Shown: piece by piece, positions 22,238 through 34,439 of the stretch
Position numbering within the stretch: position 1 is the stretch's first letter
How the letters are laid out: the number at the start of each line of letters is the position of its first letter
Assembly: GCA_011947345.1 (NCBI GenBank)
Contig: JAAVTG010000554.1
Span: 930,001-994,000 of the forward strand
Direction: 5' to 3'
From: Phytophthora quininea
Lineage: Eukaryota; Oomycota; Peronosporomycetes; Peronosporales; Peronosporaceae
DNA: 64,000 bases
Notes under the pieces: generated by a model
Told to the model about the DNA's origin: nothing
What the model saw: only the letters and a program-made list of their open reading frames with translations
The model's database searches: none
Translations under genes and position numbers: made by a program

Positions 22238-25200
22238 CTAGCTGAGATTGGCGTACTTGCTCTTCTTGTTTTTCTTGCTCTTCTTGCGATCGCTCTCGCC
22301 GTTGGCCGAGCGCTTCTTCTGCTTGTGCTCCTTCTTCGACTCCTTCGATTCCTTCGGGGCCTTGTCCTTCTTCTTGCTCTTCACCTGCACGACGGCGCCG
22401 CCGTTCTCCGCCTGCGCGAGAGCGGCGTCCCAGTCGGCGTCGTCGCCGCGCACGGCGTACTTCATCAGGTTGAGACCATCCAGGAGCTTCTGCTGCTGCT
22501 TGGCCGTAGCCTCCTGCGCACCCTGCCGCATCTCCTCGTCAAGCGTCGTCTCAGTGGGAGCCATAGCCTGTGACTGCGCTGCTACCTGCGCCAGCTTTTG
22601 GTGTCAGTAGACTCCTGCTCCAGCTGCTTCTCCATCAACTGTTCGATCTGCGTGAGGAACTTGCGCACAGCCTTGTTGAACAGCGCCAAGAGTTGGTTCG
22701 ACGGCACGTTCAGTTCCTGCTGGATGACATCCACCGATTGGTGCTGCAGGCCAAGACTCACAAGAATCGCGCGTTGCAGGTACGACAGCGCCATCTGCGG
22801 AAGACGTTCCAGGAAGTACAGGCGTGCCAGCGATGGCACCAAATCCACAATCATGTGGTAGTCCACCATGTTCTTTGCGTACGATTTGAGTCGCTTTGCG
22901 TCGTAAGGAGTCAACACCATCGCTAACTCCACGGGGCTGATCTCACCCGTAGCGCTACGGTGTAAAGTGATCTGCTTCTCACTCTCATTCGTCTCGGCCC
23001 TAGCTCCAGCCTCATCGCTCAGCAGTCCAAGCGCAAGAGCGCACGGAAACTTCGAGAAGTCATAGCTCAACAAGGATGTGAAGCGGCGACGCGAATCGGC
23101 CACAAATTCATGCAACCAACCGTCAGCAGGAGCTGCCGGCAAGTCGTCACAACGCAAAGAGCGAAGCATGATGGCAGTATGCTCGCCGGTCAGATCGTTG
23201 GCAGTCTGGCGGATGTACACAGAGCGGAATTGCGCACGAGACCAAAAGTTGTGTAGTGGTAGCGTAAGGCCGAACGAAGTACCGAACCAGTGTAGGCGCT
23301 CGCATGGTCGCTCTTCAAGCGGGAGTAGCAGCGGCGGCAGTGCTTTGCGCGGCTTAATTTTCTCTTTGCGCAGCTTCGACTGCTTGTCCTCATCGCCGTC
23401 CTCATCGCCTTCCGGATTGCCTTCATCCTCCTTGGTCTCTGGCTCCGTGTTGTCAACAATGCCACTAGTAATTTCGCCCTGATAGTACTTCGCGAGTAGC
23501 TCAACTGCTCGTGACCCGTAGCCCATGCCAGTCACATCTGGATGCGTGGCGATACGGACGACACGAGCACCTGAGAGTGCAGCGAACTCCGAGTCCTGAA
23601 ACTGTTGTGCGACCGTCCACGGAATGAGGTCACCAGACGCACGTTGGCCTCGTGCTAGTTGCGCCTTCACCGATGCCTTGGAAATTTCTCCTTCCAATGC
23701 CACCTGCACAACGCAAAGGACGTCGGGAAGTTGGCCGGCATTTCCCTGAGCCTCAGCACCCGGCCCCAGCAGAGCGAAGACGTGGTGAGCCGGTGCGTCA
23801 GATAGCAACTGCAGGTCGTTCGGCTGGTTCTTGTAGTGCGAAGACACATACAGCGCCATGATACGTTGTAGGAAGCTCTCCGAGAGTTTGTGGTACGAAA
23901 ACAGTGAGTCGCGGTTCACATAGTACAGCTCGCAGTCTCGTGGATGCGGCGTGCCAGCCACAAGTCGGTGCGCAATGTTCGTTGCATCCAGACACAGGAG
24001 TGCATTCAGCCAACGCTCAACCGGGTCATTCGGAGCGTATCGAATAGGTGTCTCCAGCGCCACCTCGCGTAGAACACGTGCCGCAGAGGAGGCACTTCCA
24101 GCAGCGGCAGCATGGGCAGCATTGCTGGCTGCTTGCCAACGCTCCTCGTGCAGTTTCTGCTCTCCCTTACGGCGCTTCTGGTCACCATGAATACTCGCAG
24201 CAGCTCGGGCAGCAGCCTCTCCGGCAGTGCCCTGCTGCTCTCGCAACTTCTGGAGGAGCTTCAACGACAGCGAACGACCAGTACCTTCGTAACCGTTAAT
24301 GGTAGACGACATGAACACCAGATACGGTCCCAGCAGGTTCTTGACCACCGGTAGCGGGATTGCAGCAGCCTCATCGATAGCCACCAGCTCTGCCTGTGCC
24401 AACTTCTCGTGGTGGGTGGGCTGGATGTACTGAATAGTCTGACGGTGCTCACGGAAAATATTGACACGAACCACGGCGTTGTTGAACTCCGGGTTGGTGC
24501 TCTGCACAATCTCGTAGTCCAGATGCTCCTTGTACTTGAGTGCGTCAAAGCCCTTGAACACAAAGTTAAACACAGTCTTCAGATTCTCCGGCGTAGGCGC
24601 TGTCACGAAGATGTTGCTGTATCCGTAGGCCACGGCGCTCGCCAGCGCCATGCCAAGTGCGGCAGACTTGCCGCGACCACGACCTGCTGTCAACGCTACC
24701 GTAGATCTCAGCGTTTTCTCCGAGACAGCCTCGACAAAGGTGAGGATAGCCTTGGCCTGGTCCAGCGTACGCGCCTGCTCCACAAGCGCACCAACGGGCT
24801 GGGTTTCGCGCAGAGACGTTTTGAGTTCTAGCAGTTCCAGTTCATCCTTGGTAAGCTCTGTGGCCGGGTCGCGCGGGGGCAGTGGCTCAATCTTGCGCGT
24901 GTGCTTGGAGATTGGCAGCACGTTGAGCTCATCGTCCAGCACTACGCAGCGCTCGCAGGACGCCAGCGAAAGGATGAAGCGCTCGTTGAAGCGCGCCACG
25001 ACGTCCTGGTGCGACTCAGTGCGGAAGCGTGCGTGCACGTCCATGCTCATGGTGTAGAGCTGCTTGAGGCTGTCCATGGTGCGCAGCAGCAGCACAACGA
25101 CGCCGCCTCCCTCGACCGTCTCAATGGTGCGTGCCATGATGTTGGGCGTGACGGCCTCGAAGTCCTGCAGTACGCACATGCCGTAGGTGCTGCCCAGCAC

Positions 25201-25536
25201 CTTGTGCGTCTCCTTGTAGTAGCACCAGCGGATGTCCGTGGAGGCGATGAAGAGCTCGAAGGGGTCGTCCTTGCTGGGGTCGTAGAGGCCGCGCTGCTGC
25301 TGTTTCTTGATCTGGCGCATGCGCTTCTGGCGGTGGGTGGAGAAGCCCAGCTCCTTCTTGTAGCACCACAGCACGCGCGGCCGGGCCTTGACCGCCGCCT
25401 TGGACAGGATGTAGTGCAGGTTCATGACCTGGTCCTTACCATGGTCGCCCACCAGCACCACGAAGGAACGGAAGTTTTCCTGGATGCAGTTCTCCAGCAG
25501 CGTGCGCACGCGAGCGTCCACTTTCTTCTTTACCAT
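22238..25536 (-). CDS. NAT10: RNA cytidine acetyltransferase NAT10/Kre33, with frameshifted tail
   Basis: Nucleolar ATP-dependent enzyme that makes N4-acetylcytidine in 18S rRNA and in some tRNAs. The start is the ATG at 25536 (MVKKKVDARVRTLLENC), the conserved family start. An upstream in-frame ATG at 25620 would add 28 residues. Visible parts: N-terminal DUF1726-type domain, helicase-like domain with Walker A GRGRGKSAALGMALA near residue 285 and VAIDEAAAIPLP, GNAT acetyltransferase with RIATHPDVTGMGYGSRAVELL, and the tRNA-binding domain. The main frame stops at 22582. The conserved Lys-rich tail (LMKYAVRGDDADWDAAL, then KSKKKDK...) lies in another frame from about 22611 to 22238. A one-base shift between 22585 and 22611 would join them, so I annotate one gene. 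The sequence as given is interrupted. Confidence 0.93.
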
Positions 25537-25666
25537 GGTGTCCGACAACTTGCAAGCAATGGACGTCCAAGCGATTGGGTATCGAGCTTTCAGCCAGTGA
25601 ATTTCAACCAATGAATACATTTTTGAAAAAAGTGAATAAAATTAAGGAAAAATGGCTACAGCCACT

Positions 25667-27278
25667 TCAACTTGGAGCGCCATCATGAATGGTGTCCTGC
25701 ACAAGCCCCACCGCCAATTCGTCCTCGGACGGGTCGTCAGCCTGGCACAGGTCGTCCAGCCCGAGACGTCCGACCTCGTCGAACTGGTGCAAAAGGAAAC
25801 GCTTGCGTTCGGAGTGCTGGTTGGGGCGGTCGGACACGTCTCCTTCGTCCAGGATCTCGTCCTGCAGGATCTCCTCCAGCACGTCCTCCAGCGTCACGAT
25901 ACCCAGCAGTGTGTGCATATCTCCGCTCTGCAATAAAGTAAATAATGCATTAGAATGGCATTTCGAGACCCCTTTGAAAGACTGTGCCCTACCGGGTTGA
26001 TGGTCTGCGGCTGCTTGACGAGCACCAGGTGCGCGCTCTCCGACTTGAACGTGTGCAGCAGCGCGCTCAGACGACACTCGGGGACCACAGACCGAGTGGT
26101 GCGGCCGAAGATTTGAAAAAGTTGGCCAAGGGCGTGCATTCCTACGTTGAGAACCCTCTTAGCCTCGTTATTTGAGCAATGATTTGGAGCACACACGCAC
26201 CTTTGGGTCCACGAAGATGAGGTCCTTGACGTGGATGGTGCCGATGATGTCGTTCACTGAGCTGCCACTGACGAGGATGCGAGAGAAGCCACTTGCGAGG
26301 ATACTGTGAATAAGCTCCCGGTCTAATATGGCCGATAGAGGAGCCATGAAGACCTTGTCGACCGGAGTCATGATGCTTCGAGCCGTCTTGCTCCCGAATG
26401 TCATAGCGCCGCGAATGATGCTGCCCTCATCCTTGTCGATCATTTGCTGCTTTTCGTGGATTTCAATGATCTCCGTCAACTACGACAAAACTGTTAGTAT
26501 GCATTGGCCGACTTGATGAGCGCATACCTGTCTCCTCGTAAACACCCTGCCAATGTCTTTCCCCAAGGTGACATCTAAGGCCATGCTAACAGGCTTGGAA
26601 AATACGTAGAAGAGAGCGATCAAGACCCGGACGAACGGGACCACCTTGCCGCCGATCACTACAAACAGTAGTAACAACAGTAAGGACCCCGTCCCAAGGC
26701 GAAGGAAACAATCACACATAAACCTACCCAGGGCATATCTGGAGCACAGGGCTTGAGGGACGATCTCTCCGAAGATTAGGATGAGCACTGTCGACGCGAT
26801 AAACCCAAAGAGACCTGCACAGCGAAAACCACGACGATCAGCATTAGAAGCCAAGGCAGCAACGATTGTACAGTGCCGCACCGCTGGTGAGGTCAGCGGT
26901 GATGATGGACGTGAGCACATTGACCGCCACGTTGCCAAGAAGTAGCGTCGTGAGCAGCAAATTGCCATTGCGACGCAGAGGAATGACTTTCTTGGCCGCC
27001 TTGCTGTTCATTTTCTCTTTCTCTGTGGCGTGCTCGTCCTCGCCCGCCGCCACGACGATCTCCAATCCGATGAGGTCCAGCGACATGAGGCCCAGCCCGA
27101 GACCGGCGAACATAGCAGAGAGCAGCAGCAGCGCTACCAGGGCGCCCACTTGCATGGCGATTTCGCTACCGCTGAGGTCGCCGGCACTCTTGCCGCTGCC
27201 GCCGAAGCCGCCGCCATTGGCCTCCGCTACCCCTAATTGCGTCGTCGCGAGCACAAGTACAGCAGCAACACCACGCAT
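25667..27278 (-). CDS. CNNM/Mam3-type membrane protein (DUF21 and CBS pair)
   Basis: Predicted metal-ion (Mg2+-related) transporter or regulator of the CNNM/CorC family. Six exons: 27278-26882, 26814-26728, 26658-26528, 26479-26201, 26141-25993 and 25927-25667, all GT-AG. A signal-like start (MRGVAAVLVLATTQLG) is followed by a four-helix DUF21 domain: LSAMFAGLGLGLMSLD, NLLLTTLLLGNVAVNVLTS, FGEIVPQALCSRYALG, then a fourth helix. Then come GAMTFGSKTARSIMTP and a CBS pair, with GIVTLEDVLEEILQDEILDE as the typical second CBS end. The upstream in-frame ATG at 27389 is less likely because it buries the signal peptide. One base is missing near 26112: ECTPLANFF and FGRTTRSVVPEC are in different frames within exon 5. 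No cyclic-nucleotide-binding domain follows. Confidence 0.88.
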
Positions 27279-27973
27279 CGTTCGCTTCACTGCTGTCACA
27301 GTTGCCGTCGTCTTCAACAGTGACGCCTCAAATAGACTCGACGCTGCTTTTAGATGGAAGCCGATTATTAATGAAAATCTTCTCAGCATTTACTATACTA
27401 TGAAGAAGTCGAGGAAGCGCCCTTGCAAGCAACCATTGTAGACCAGTTCCCGGCGCCAACGTCAACGTCCTGGGCTTCTGAGTGTATAAGCCTTTTTCGA
27501 GTGACCAGGATTAGGATGTAAATTGTTTCCCTGAGACTTGTGCAATCATGAATTTTGTAATGAGTCGTTAGATGATCTTTGTGTAGCACATCCATGAAAC
27601 GATTCTGCTATGGTACACTTGTCGAAGACTGAGGTCGTACCGACTGAGATTCGCCACTTTGTTTAACATCTTATCGAATTGGAATAGTTGATCTCGGGGC
27701 GTAGGATTGATCCACTTGGCAACTTAGCGCCATTTCGGAAAGTACACAATAGATTTTGGGATGCTCCATAGAATGGCTGTCACACAGGAGGCTGCAGTTG
27801 TCGGTAAAATTGGCCACATCTGCGCTTATTAGGCGCCAAACTCCTACGCTTGGCGCCATTGCCGTTGGTACCATGGTCCTCTCCAGCTATTTCAAGAGGG
27901 CTCAAGCACTGACAGACGCAGCATTTCGTTCGCCTGCATTTTAAGCGGTAGAGTTTATCATCAGCACAAGCTT
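27279..27973. other. Intergenic DNA upstream of the CNNM gene
   Basis: About 700 bp including the promoter side of the minus-strand CNNM gene. I see no gene or repeat that I can name. Confidence 0.4.
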
Positions 27974-28930
27974 TTGATGCTCACTACAGCTCACTTCTCA
28001 AAGCGCTTTTTTCCTACCTCCAGCACCACACCTAGAACTCGAGTGACCCGTGAACTTACCGAAGAAGCCGTCGAGCAAGGCGTTACCCGACTGACGCAGC
28101 TCAACGAAACCCACCAAACACGATGTGCTCCACTTGCTCGTGCTGCCGCGAGCGCTGACAATGATGCTGTCAACTCATTACCTCCTGTGTTCGATTGCTT
28201 CCTTCTAAACGGTGGAGAGACTGTGATGCAGAATACCACTTTCTCAGGAGAAGAGTTCAACCGGCTCTGGCAACTACCCGAAGAGTACGTAGTGCTTTGG
28301 TGGAATGTTGGACGGAGAAAGAAGTGCAAGTTTGGCCGCAAGAACGTGTTGTTCGTGGTGTGGGCCTGACTCATGCACTGCGGTAAGTGGAACATTGCCG
28401 TCAGCGTCTTTGACATCAACTCACCCACCTTCCAAACGCTGGTGCAAAATACACAGTGATAGCGTCTCCGTACTTGTACGAGCTCATGGTTGAAGACGTC
28501 AACGAGAGGTGGACGATGCGCGAGTTCGTGGTCACACACGAGATCTTCTCCAACTACTCCTGTGGCCGCTACGCTACTGACGTCATCTTCCAACAGGCGA
28601 ACATCGCATACGAACTGTGCGAAGGACGTAATATTTACAACAGACAAGTATCGCTGGGCAAGCGTGAACTACGGTATCCTGTTCAAGACGTACCTGGCGC
28701 TCACGAACCCACGTGCACCTGAATCCGCTGCACTCAGTATTGCGAGGGTGTAGTGAAGAGCGAGGCAAGAAGTGGGTTGCGCACAAGGAAGTAGGTTTCG
28801 AAGTGAACTTTATCGATCATTGCCAACCTTCTGCTGCTCCAGGGTGCTGCCTTACGGCAGCACCTTCGACCTCGCGCCACCACTCGTTCATTCGTTGATG
28901 CAGCCACCGTATTACGGGGCGCGGTGTTGA
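27974..28930 (+). pseudogene. DDE transposase-like pseudogene
   Basis: Fragments in several plus-strand frames: a Thr/Arg-rich head (27974-28200), then FNRLWQLPEEYVVLWWNVGR with KCKFGRKNVLF, then ERWTMREFVVTHEIFSNY and GRYATDVIFQQANIAYEL, then YRWASVNYGILFKTYLALTN. The order resembles oomycete nuclease-type (Harbinger-like) DDE transposases. The middle of the catalytic domain appears deleted, and there are several stops. The superfamily assignment is from memory of the pattern. Confidence 0.55.
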
Positions 28931-29439
28931 CGATGGTTGCAGACTACGCTCTCAACTACCTACTAGCGCATGCAGTGCTAATCAGCGAGATCCCGGTTTC
29001 CAACACTCAGAAGATGGAGACTCCTACCACAATTACTTGGGGCGCCATCTTTCTATTGGTGAAGATGTAATCACCAGAGGTCGCAAACGGCCGGCCATAA
29101 TTGTAGCATAGTAGTAATTGAATTGATTAACTGTTTAGCGGATTTCTCGTCTTAAGGTGATAAGGTATCTATCCGTGAGAGTTACGTTCGTGTCGTCCAC
29201 AAGTGGTGAATGGGTTCCGGGATATTATTTTCTGGCGGATCAAAGCCAAGTTTTTGCAGCACCCGGGCCACAGTAGCGCGGTTGCAATGAAGCTCATGTG
29301 CGTGTTGGTAGAGGGATTGGTAGTGCATCTTGAACGAGTTCAGCAGATTGCGAATATTTGGCACTTCAGCTGTTGTTTCCTGGAAATTGTAATGAACTCT
29401 TGAGGTCCTCCCGTTCCTGGAGTAGCCGCTAGCTCGTGT

Positions 29440-30385
29440 GCTGACCCTGCGTTGGATCCGATGGGCCGTCCGTCACTAACTTCAACACCGTTAACAACTA
29501 CTGGCCGACAGAGAACCAACTGGGCTCCCTGTGCCGGTGCGTGCCCTGGCCGACACTGCCACCTATTTATTATCCTTTCTCGACAACAACTGTCCTGCCT
29601 GCTCTCAACCTTGCAGCCCTTGGCACCTCGCGAAGCGAATTCCTGCACGCCTGTCCTTACCACTTGGAACACACTGGCCCCTTACATCGCAGTACGGAGA
29701 CTCGAAGACACACTGGTCTCCTTCCGTTCGTTCGGTCCACGCTAGCACCATTCTGCACAGCCACCGCTGGCATCAACAACACCAACCGCCCTTCCTGCCT
29801 GCACGTCACCTTGCAGTCCTTGACAGTATCAATTGCCGCAACGCCGGTCACGGGTCGGTCGACTGTTCCCGCTTCAGCGTCCACCGTCGAGACTACCACC
29901 GTCGTTCACTGTTGGCTTCCAACTGCTGCTTCCGTCTGACGTCCACCGTTGTCACCACCGTCGACGTCCACCGAGTCCTTACATCCGATGTCCACCGATA
30001 ACTTCCTGCTTGCTGTCGTCGGTTGCCGCACTTCTGTCGTCACCTTCTGCTGCTTGCCCTTGTCGCTGCCGATTCGAGACTACTTGCTCACGTTGCTACG
30101 CATTCGACACTTGTTCTCGTCGCTGCCGATTGAGACTTGTTCTCGTCGCCGCCAATTCAAGACTTGTCCTCGTCGCTGCCGATTCGAGACTGCCAGATCT
30201 CGTCGCTCAAACCCAACGCGACCTTTACCATCGGTCGCCCCCAAGTCGCAACCGCCCAACAATTATTGATTGTCGTTCAGACGCATCTCGGTGTCGCTGC
30301 CACCAGGTCTATTACAAAATGAATGTCGTTCCTGAGCCGCCATGTTGCATGAAACACAATCGCTGTGTAGATCCTCCATAGAAGT
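29440..30385 (+). other. Pyrimidine-rich open region without recognisable gene
   Basis: The plus strand is strongly C/T-rich, which keeps several overlapping frames open and Ser/Pro/Thr/Arg-rich. No conserved domain was seen in any frame, so I do not call a gene. Confidence 0.5.
30058..30208 (+). repeat. Imperfect minisatellite, about 30-bp unit
   Basis: Four to five imperfect units containing CTCGTCGCTGCCGATTCGAGA with single-base changes (CCGCCAATTCAAGA, GCTGCCGATTGAGA). Confidence 0.7.
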
Positions 30386-31201
30386 ATCAGTTCTTTGTGC
30401 TCACTTCTCCTGTTCCTACGAAGGTCTTGCAATCTTGGGAAGAGTAGCAACCTCCAGCTTAGATCGACGCAAAGAGGCCATAATTGTAGCATGACCACGC
30501 GGCCGTAATTGTGGTCGGCTTTTGCCTGCAACGTCAACAAATGGTTTCCAATAGACCGGATTTGTCTAAAATTGGTTTTGGACGTCTGAAAAAGCTTACT
30601 TCGCCAAGCCCATTCCACTTTCTTCGTCCGGCTACACGAAATATGAAACAGCAGCAACAAAAATACGTCTCCCACCCCCACGGACACATTGTAAGTTCGT
30701 CAGCCCGGTATGGAAGAGGTGTAGCGTGCTAGCGACAGAAAAGGATGTCCTACTTTTAGTTTATCAGTCGTCAGACACCAACAAAAATTGCACGACGTCC
30801 GAGCGCTGAGTAATATGACATCGATCAAAGAGGATATTTTGCGAGAACTGCGAACAAAAATGAAGGCCAGAATGCGCGCTGCTGTCAGAGTCAGGAGCCT
30901 CTAGATTGGTTGCTGAAACTTCTTCTGGCATGTGATGGAAAAGAAAGCTGCAACTCGCTTGACGTACTTCGCTTAATTCGCACACCGCAAAATATGGTAC
31001 GTTGCCTTAGCAAACTCCGCTACCAGCTCTATGGATTCACTTGTGAACGGCGGCTTCTTTAAAAATTGCACACACAAATTACTGATCGGTCATGGCCGTC
31101 CACAACCAATGTACGATTTGTCATGGCCGATCAAATCTTTTAGCTACCAGAAACAATCAGTTGTGGACGACCACTTTTTCACGTTTGTGACCTCTAGCGA
31201 T

Positions 31202-33029
31202 CATTAACCGCAAGACAGCGCAAAAGCGTTACCGCAAGCGCCGTGAGCTCCGCCTCCATGGCATGTTCCGCATCCATCGCGTCAACCTCACCCCATCGCG
31301 TGGGAGTAGAAACAACGCTAGTTGTGAGCATATCAGCGAAGAGACTGTTTACAGCAGATGAAGAGTCTCTAGTAGTCTTTTCCTTTGTGTGCGCCGGACA
31401 CTCGATTAGTACTGAGTACGGTCTTAGGATACTACGTTTCTTCGGAAACATCTTAACTCCGTTTGTTTGTTTCTTTCCTCACTACATCCAATTGCAAAAA
31501 AAAAAAAATAGCTGGGTAGACACAAATGCAGAAGCAAATCCCGCAGAAGATCACCTACTCTGTTTGAATTCTACTACATGTCGTCGTAGAATTGGGCATT
31601 TGCGTAGGAATTTTTTGCTTTTGGGGTTTCTACTATTTATTATACCGGTGTGGACCCGGTATCGAGATAACCACCCAATTCACAGTTCGCAGTTCGGCTT
31701 AAATTATCAGTCCAGTGGTTACAGATTTTTCAGCATTTTGCTGAAAGACCTTAGAGCGATGTGCACATAAAAATTGATTACTATTACCCCGGTCAATTTA
31801 AAATAACATAGGGAAAAAATCGCGAGATAAGTTTTCTCCATGTCCAAGTTGTCGATAAGTCGGCGCACCAACTTACCTCTAAAACCCGTGGAATCTCTAG
31901 GTTTCCTTTTCCTCAAGTCCGTCAGTCAGTTAGTTGAATGAAGCGCGTTGCTCCAAGACGCTAGGTTCTTAAGCCGACACCGCAACTACGACGGTGGTAA
32001 TAATACCCATGCGACACGAGGAGAGGGCAGAGGAGCAATCCCGCCAAGCTCTAACCACGTCCATATTGCAAGAATGACGAAGCCCCCGTTCACTTGGATG
32101 GCCATCTTACTACAAACAGTACGAAGAGGAAACTCCAGTTTCAGCACGCAGGGCGGCGAATCCACCGACGAGTCAACTCTATCAAGTCCTTCTATCTTTA
32201 TGATCTCGCTAAAGATCAAGACAAGTGGGCACATCAAATGCCGCTACTCTTGCGAAGACGACAGCAAGGAACGGAGCAACAACCAAGACCACACCACACA
32301 ACTGAGGACTCTCAAGCCGCTCCAGCCCAAGATACCGTTGGTCTGGGAAGTTCGTCCCAGCAGCCACCAATTCGCCAGCAACTGCGAAGCCCGAGCGGAA
32401 GTCCACTGCGAAGGGCAGAGGTAACTCAACCGCGAAGGCGAAAGCCAAAACGAAGAACCAGAGGGCAAGAGCACAGCAGATGAAGGAAAAAGCGTGAAGT
32501 GGATAACCAAATCAACTGCTTTGGTAATCGAAGCGCGCTCCCTTAACCCGATGGTTCAGAAGAAGTTCGCTACAAGGACTTTGAGCACCAAGGCACAGCG
32601 GGAAGATACCTTAAATATATTTCAGCAACGAAGAAATAAACGAATAGTAACAGCAGCACCTGGAAGTCGCTCAGCCGTCAAATATAAATAAGAGTTCCGT
32701 CAAAAACGCAAGTGACACCCGGAACGTCTGCATCCCTTGCGGCAAAACCATCGGTGAGCTGGCTTCATTCATCATCCGCACTGACAGTCGAAAAGTATGT
32801 CACGTTGTCCCTCATGTCGAATAGAAGTTCCTCCAGATTTTTATGTAGCAACTTGCAGCAGGCCGTGACATACCGAGGTGAACCACAGCATCTCCAGTTT
32901 CATCTCCGTCTTGGCCACATCTATCGACGTAGTACGTGAGCAACACCGCCAGATAAAACTCAAATGTGTACTGGAAATTGCTCCCTGGAAAGACAAACGT
33001 TTTGTAGTACGTACACTCCGCATTTTTTT
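31202..33029. other. No supported gene (31.2-33.0 kb)
   Basis: Several short open frames (for example 31243-31770 and 32094-32483) show no known domain. The second is Gln/Arg/Lys-rich and low in complexity. A run of about 13 A occurs near 31,496. It is probably old repeat-derived DNA. Confidence 0.4.
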
Positions 33030-33329
33030 GCGATTTCTCGGCGAGCCAAAGCGCTCTATTTAGATATGTTATAACTATTAAATGTATCTATTACTGGTTT
33101 GGGATTCATCGGTAGGCTGGCGTATAACTGACTGGTTTCGCCACTGCGACACATAATATCGTACGGTAGGTTATCTTAGTTTTGTATACGAGTAGATTGA
33201 TGATCAAATGACGTCGTCGTACGCACACTGAGCATTTGTATGGGGAGGGGCGGCGGCGTAGCTCACAACATATAGCTACAACATATCTAAATAGCGAGCT
33301 TTAACCCTTTGTAGAAGCCGAGAAATCGC
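33030..33329. mobile_element. Foldback/MITE-like element of about 300 bp
   Basis: Two nested inverted-repeat blocks pair across the element: GCGATTTCTCGGC (33030-33042 with 33317-33329) and a block ending CTATTTAGATATGTT (33048-33070 with 33280-33302). The right arm carries about 9 extra bases between the blocks. No coding capacity was seen. The target duplication is unclear. Confidence 0.68.
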
Positions 33330-33559
33330 TAGCAACGTGGCCGTCCGATCTAACCTGACGCGAAGTGTAGGCTCTAAGAGCTGAACCAGCGGGTCGGATG
33401 AGTCGGGCGTGCAACGCAGAGTTTTTCGGTATGTTGTTTTTGCTATCGTTGGGCCTTCAACGCGATGCCAAAAATATTAATAGAACGGCAGGAGTGTAAG
33501 GAATGCTAGTAACCACTTCTCAGTTGGCAAATGTCGAATAAACCACGGCCGTCCGCGAA

Positions 33560-34212
33560 GAACTATCGCATGGTCAGCGTACGTTTCGTGATCAGGTGCT
33601 ATAAGTTTTTGCGATTGCGAAGGTTGCAGGGACGTTCCCAGGAATCCGATCACGGGACCTTGTAGCAGAATGTCTTGGTATCGACCACGCGACGGTATCT
33701 CGCCATAGAACGACTACAGCTCTGACTAAGGAACAAAACTTGAGGTGCTCTCCATATTTTTCTATTCCTTTTACTAACCCGATCTGTAACATTTACCTCC
33801 ACAATTTATATTCATGCAACTATCATCTCGTGCAACGACTCGGAGCTACGATATCGATGTTGTAGCTTCTGTTATCACGGCGTTCGTGGGTCAGCAAAAT
33901 CGTCTATCACGTCCTGTCAATTCTCAATTAATCATCGTGGAACTTACCTCCAAGACTGGAGCTATGCTGCAAGCTCGAACAATGCAGCGGCTTTGAAACG
34001 ATTTAGATCTTCACTACATTGTTGACCGTACAGTATCGCTTTCAGAGCAAGGTATTTGGCGAGAAAAAACAGACAACTCTAATCGTCTCCCTGGAAAACG
34101 TGGGATCGTCAGCCCTCGTCTGCCTGAGATTTTCTTGGACGAGTCTTGCTGCAATGTGAACCACGTTGTTGGCAAGACACGGCTAAACCAAAGCGACAAG
34201 GGAGCTCGGTAC
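33560..34212 (+). pseudogene. Tc1/IS630-like transposase fragment
   Basis: Plus-strand fragments: a helix-turn-helix (FAIAKVAGTFPGIRSRDLVA, then ECLGIDHATVSRH) at 33,600-33,720, then VNSQLIIVELTSKTGAMLQA and RTMQRL at 33,915-33,990. The start of the catalytic domain follows, with PEIFLDESCCNVNH at about 34,120-34,160; the Asp of LDES is the expected first catalytic residue. Similarity ends at about 34,212. The remaining DDE residues are absent, so this is a 5' fragment. Confidence 0.6.
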
Positions 34213-34439
34213 GTTCATTTTTGTTTCAATTTATATTTGTGAGCTTGCAATGTTTACTCGATAGCAACAACTTCAATTGCGGTTTTCGCAGAGCTTTACT
34301 TGCATATCATACGAATTAAAACTCGGCGGTGCAGGGGTATCAAATGGCAAGGCTTGTGATAGATGGCAGCAGTGCATGCTTCACGCTTTTCGACTTTTAT
34401 TTAGCTGTTACCAACCATAAGAACAACCAGGAAACAAGT

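Larger units (their letters stand above)
29070..31201. mobile_element. Candidate DNA element with degenerate TIRs
   Basis: The ends 29070-29089 and 31182-31201 are inverted matches at about 17 of 20 positions, sharing AGAGGTCxCAAACG. The phrase GGCCATAATTGTAGCAT occurs just inside the left end (29092) and again at about 30,475. Inside, a minus-strand frame (29182-29364) contains a helix-turn-helix-like CNRATVARVLQKLGF. No clear target duplication was found and no catalytic domain was recognised. This may be two overlapping remnants rather than one element. Confidence 0.35.

Noticed and set aside
22585..22611. Very short intron in NAT10 to explain the frame change
   Set aside because: The only GT...AG pairs in the gap are about 18 nt apart and do not restore the frame.
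24901..25614. 237-aa plus-strand open frame
   Set aside because: Shadow of the GC-rich NAT10 coding sequence on the opposite strand.
25652..25936. Small plus-strand frame beginning MATATSTWSAIMNG
   Set aside because: Antisense to the last CNNM exon, which carries the CBS motif.
27974..28369. Host gene encoding a 131-aa protein
   Set aside because: Downstream frames continue the same transposase-like similarity, so the open frame is part of a decayed element.
29531..30381. Long overlapping Ser/Pro/Cys/Arg-rich frames as a secreted protein gene
   Set aside because: The frames stay open because the strand is pyrimidine-rich. No domain or plausible splice structure was found.
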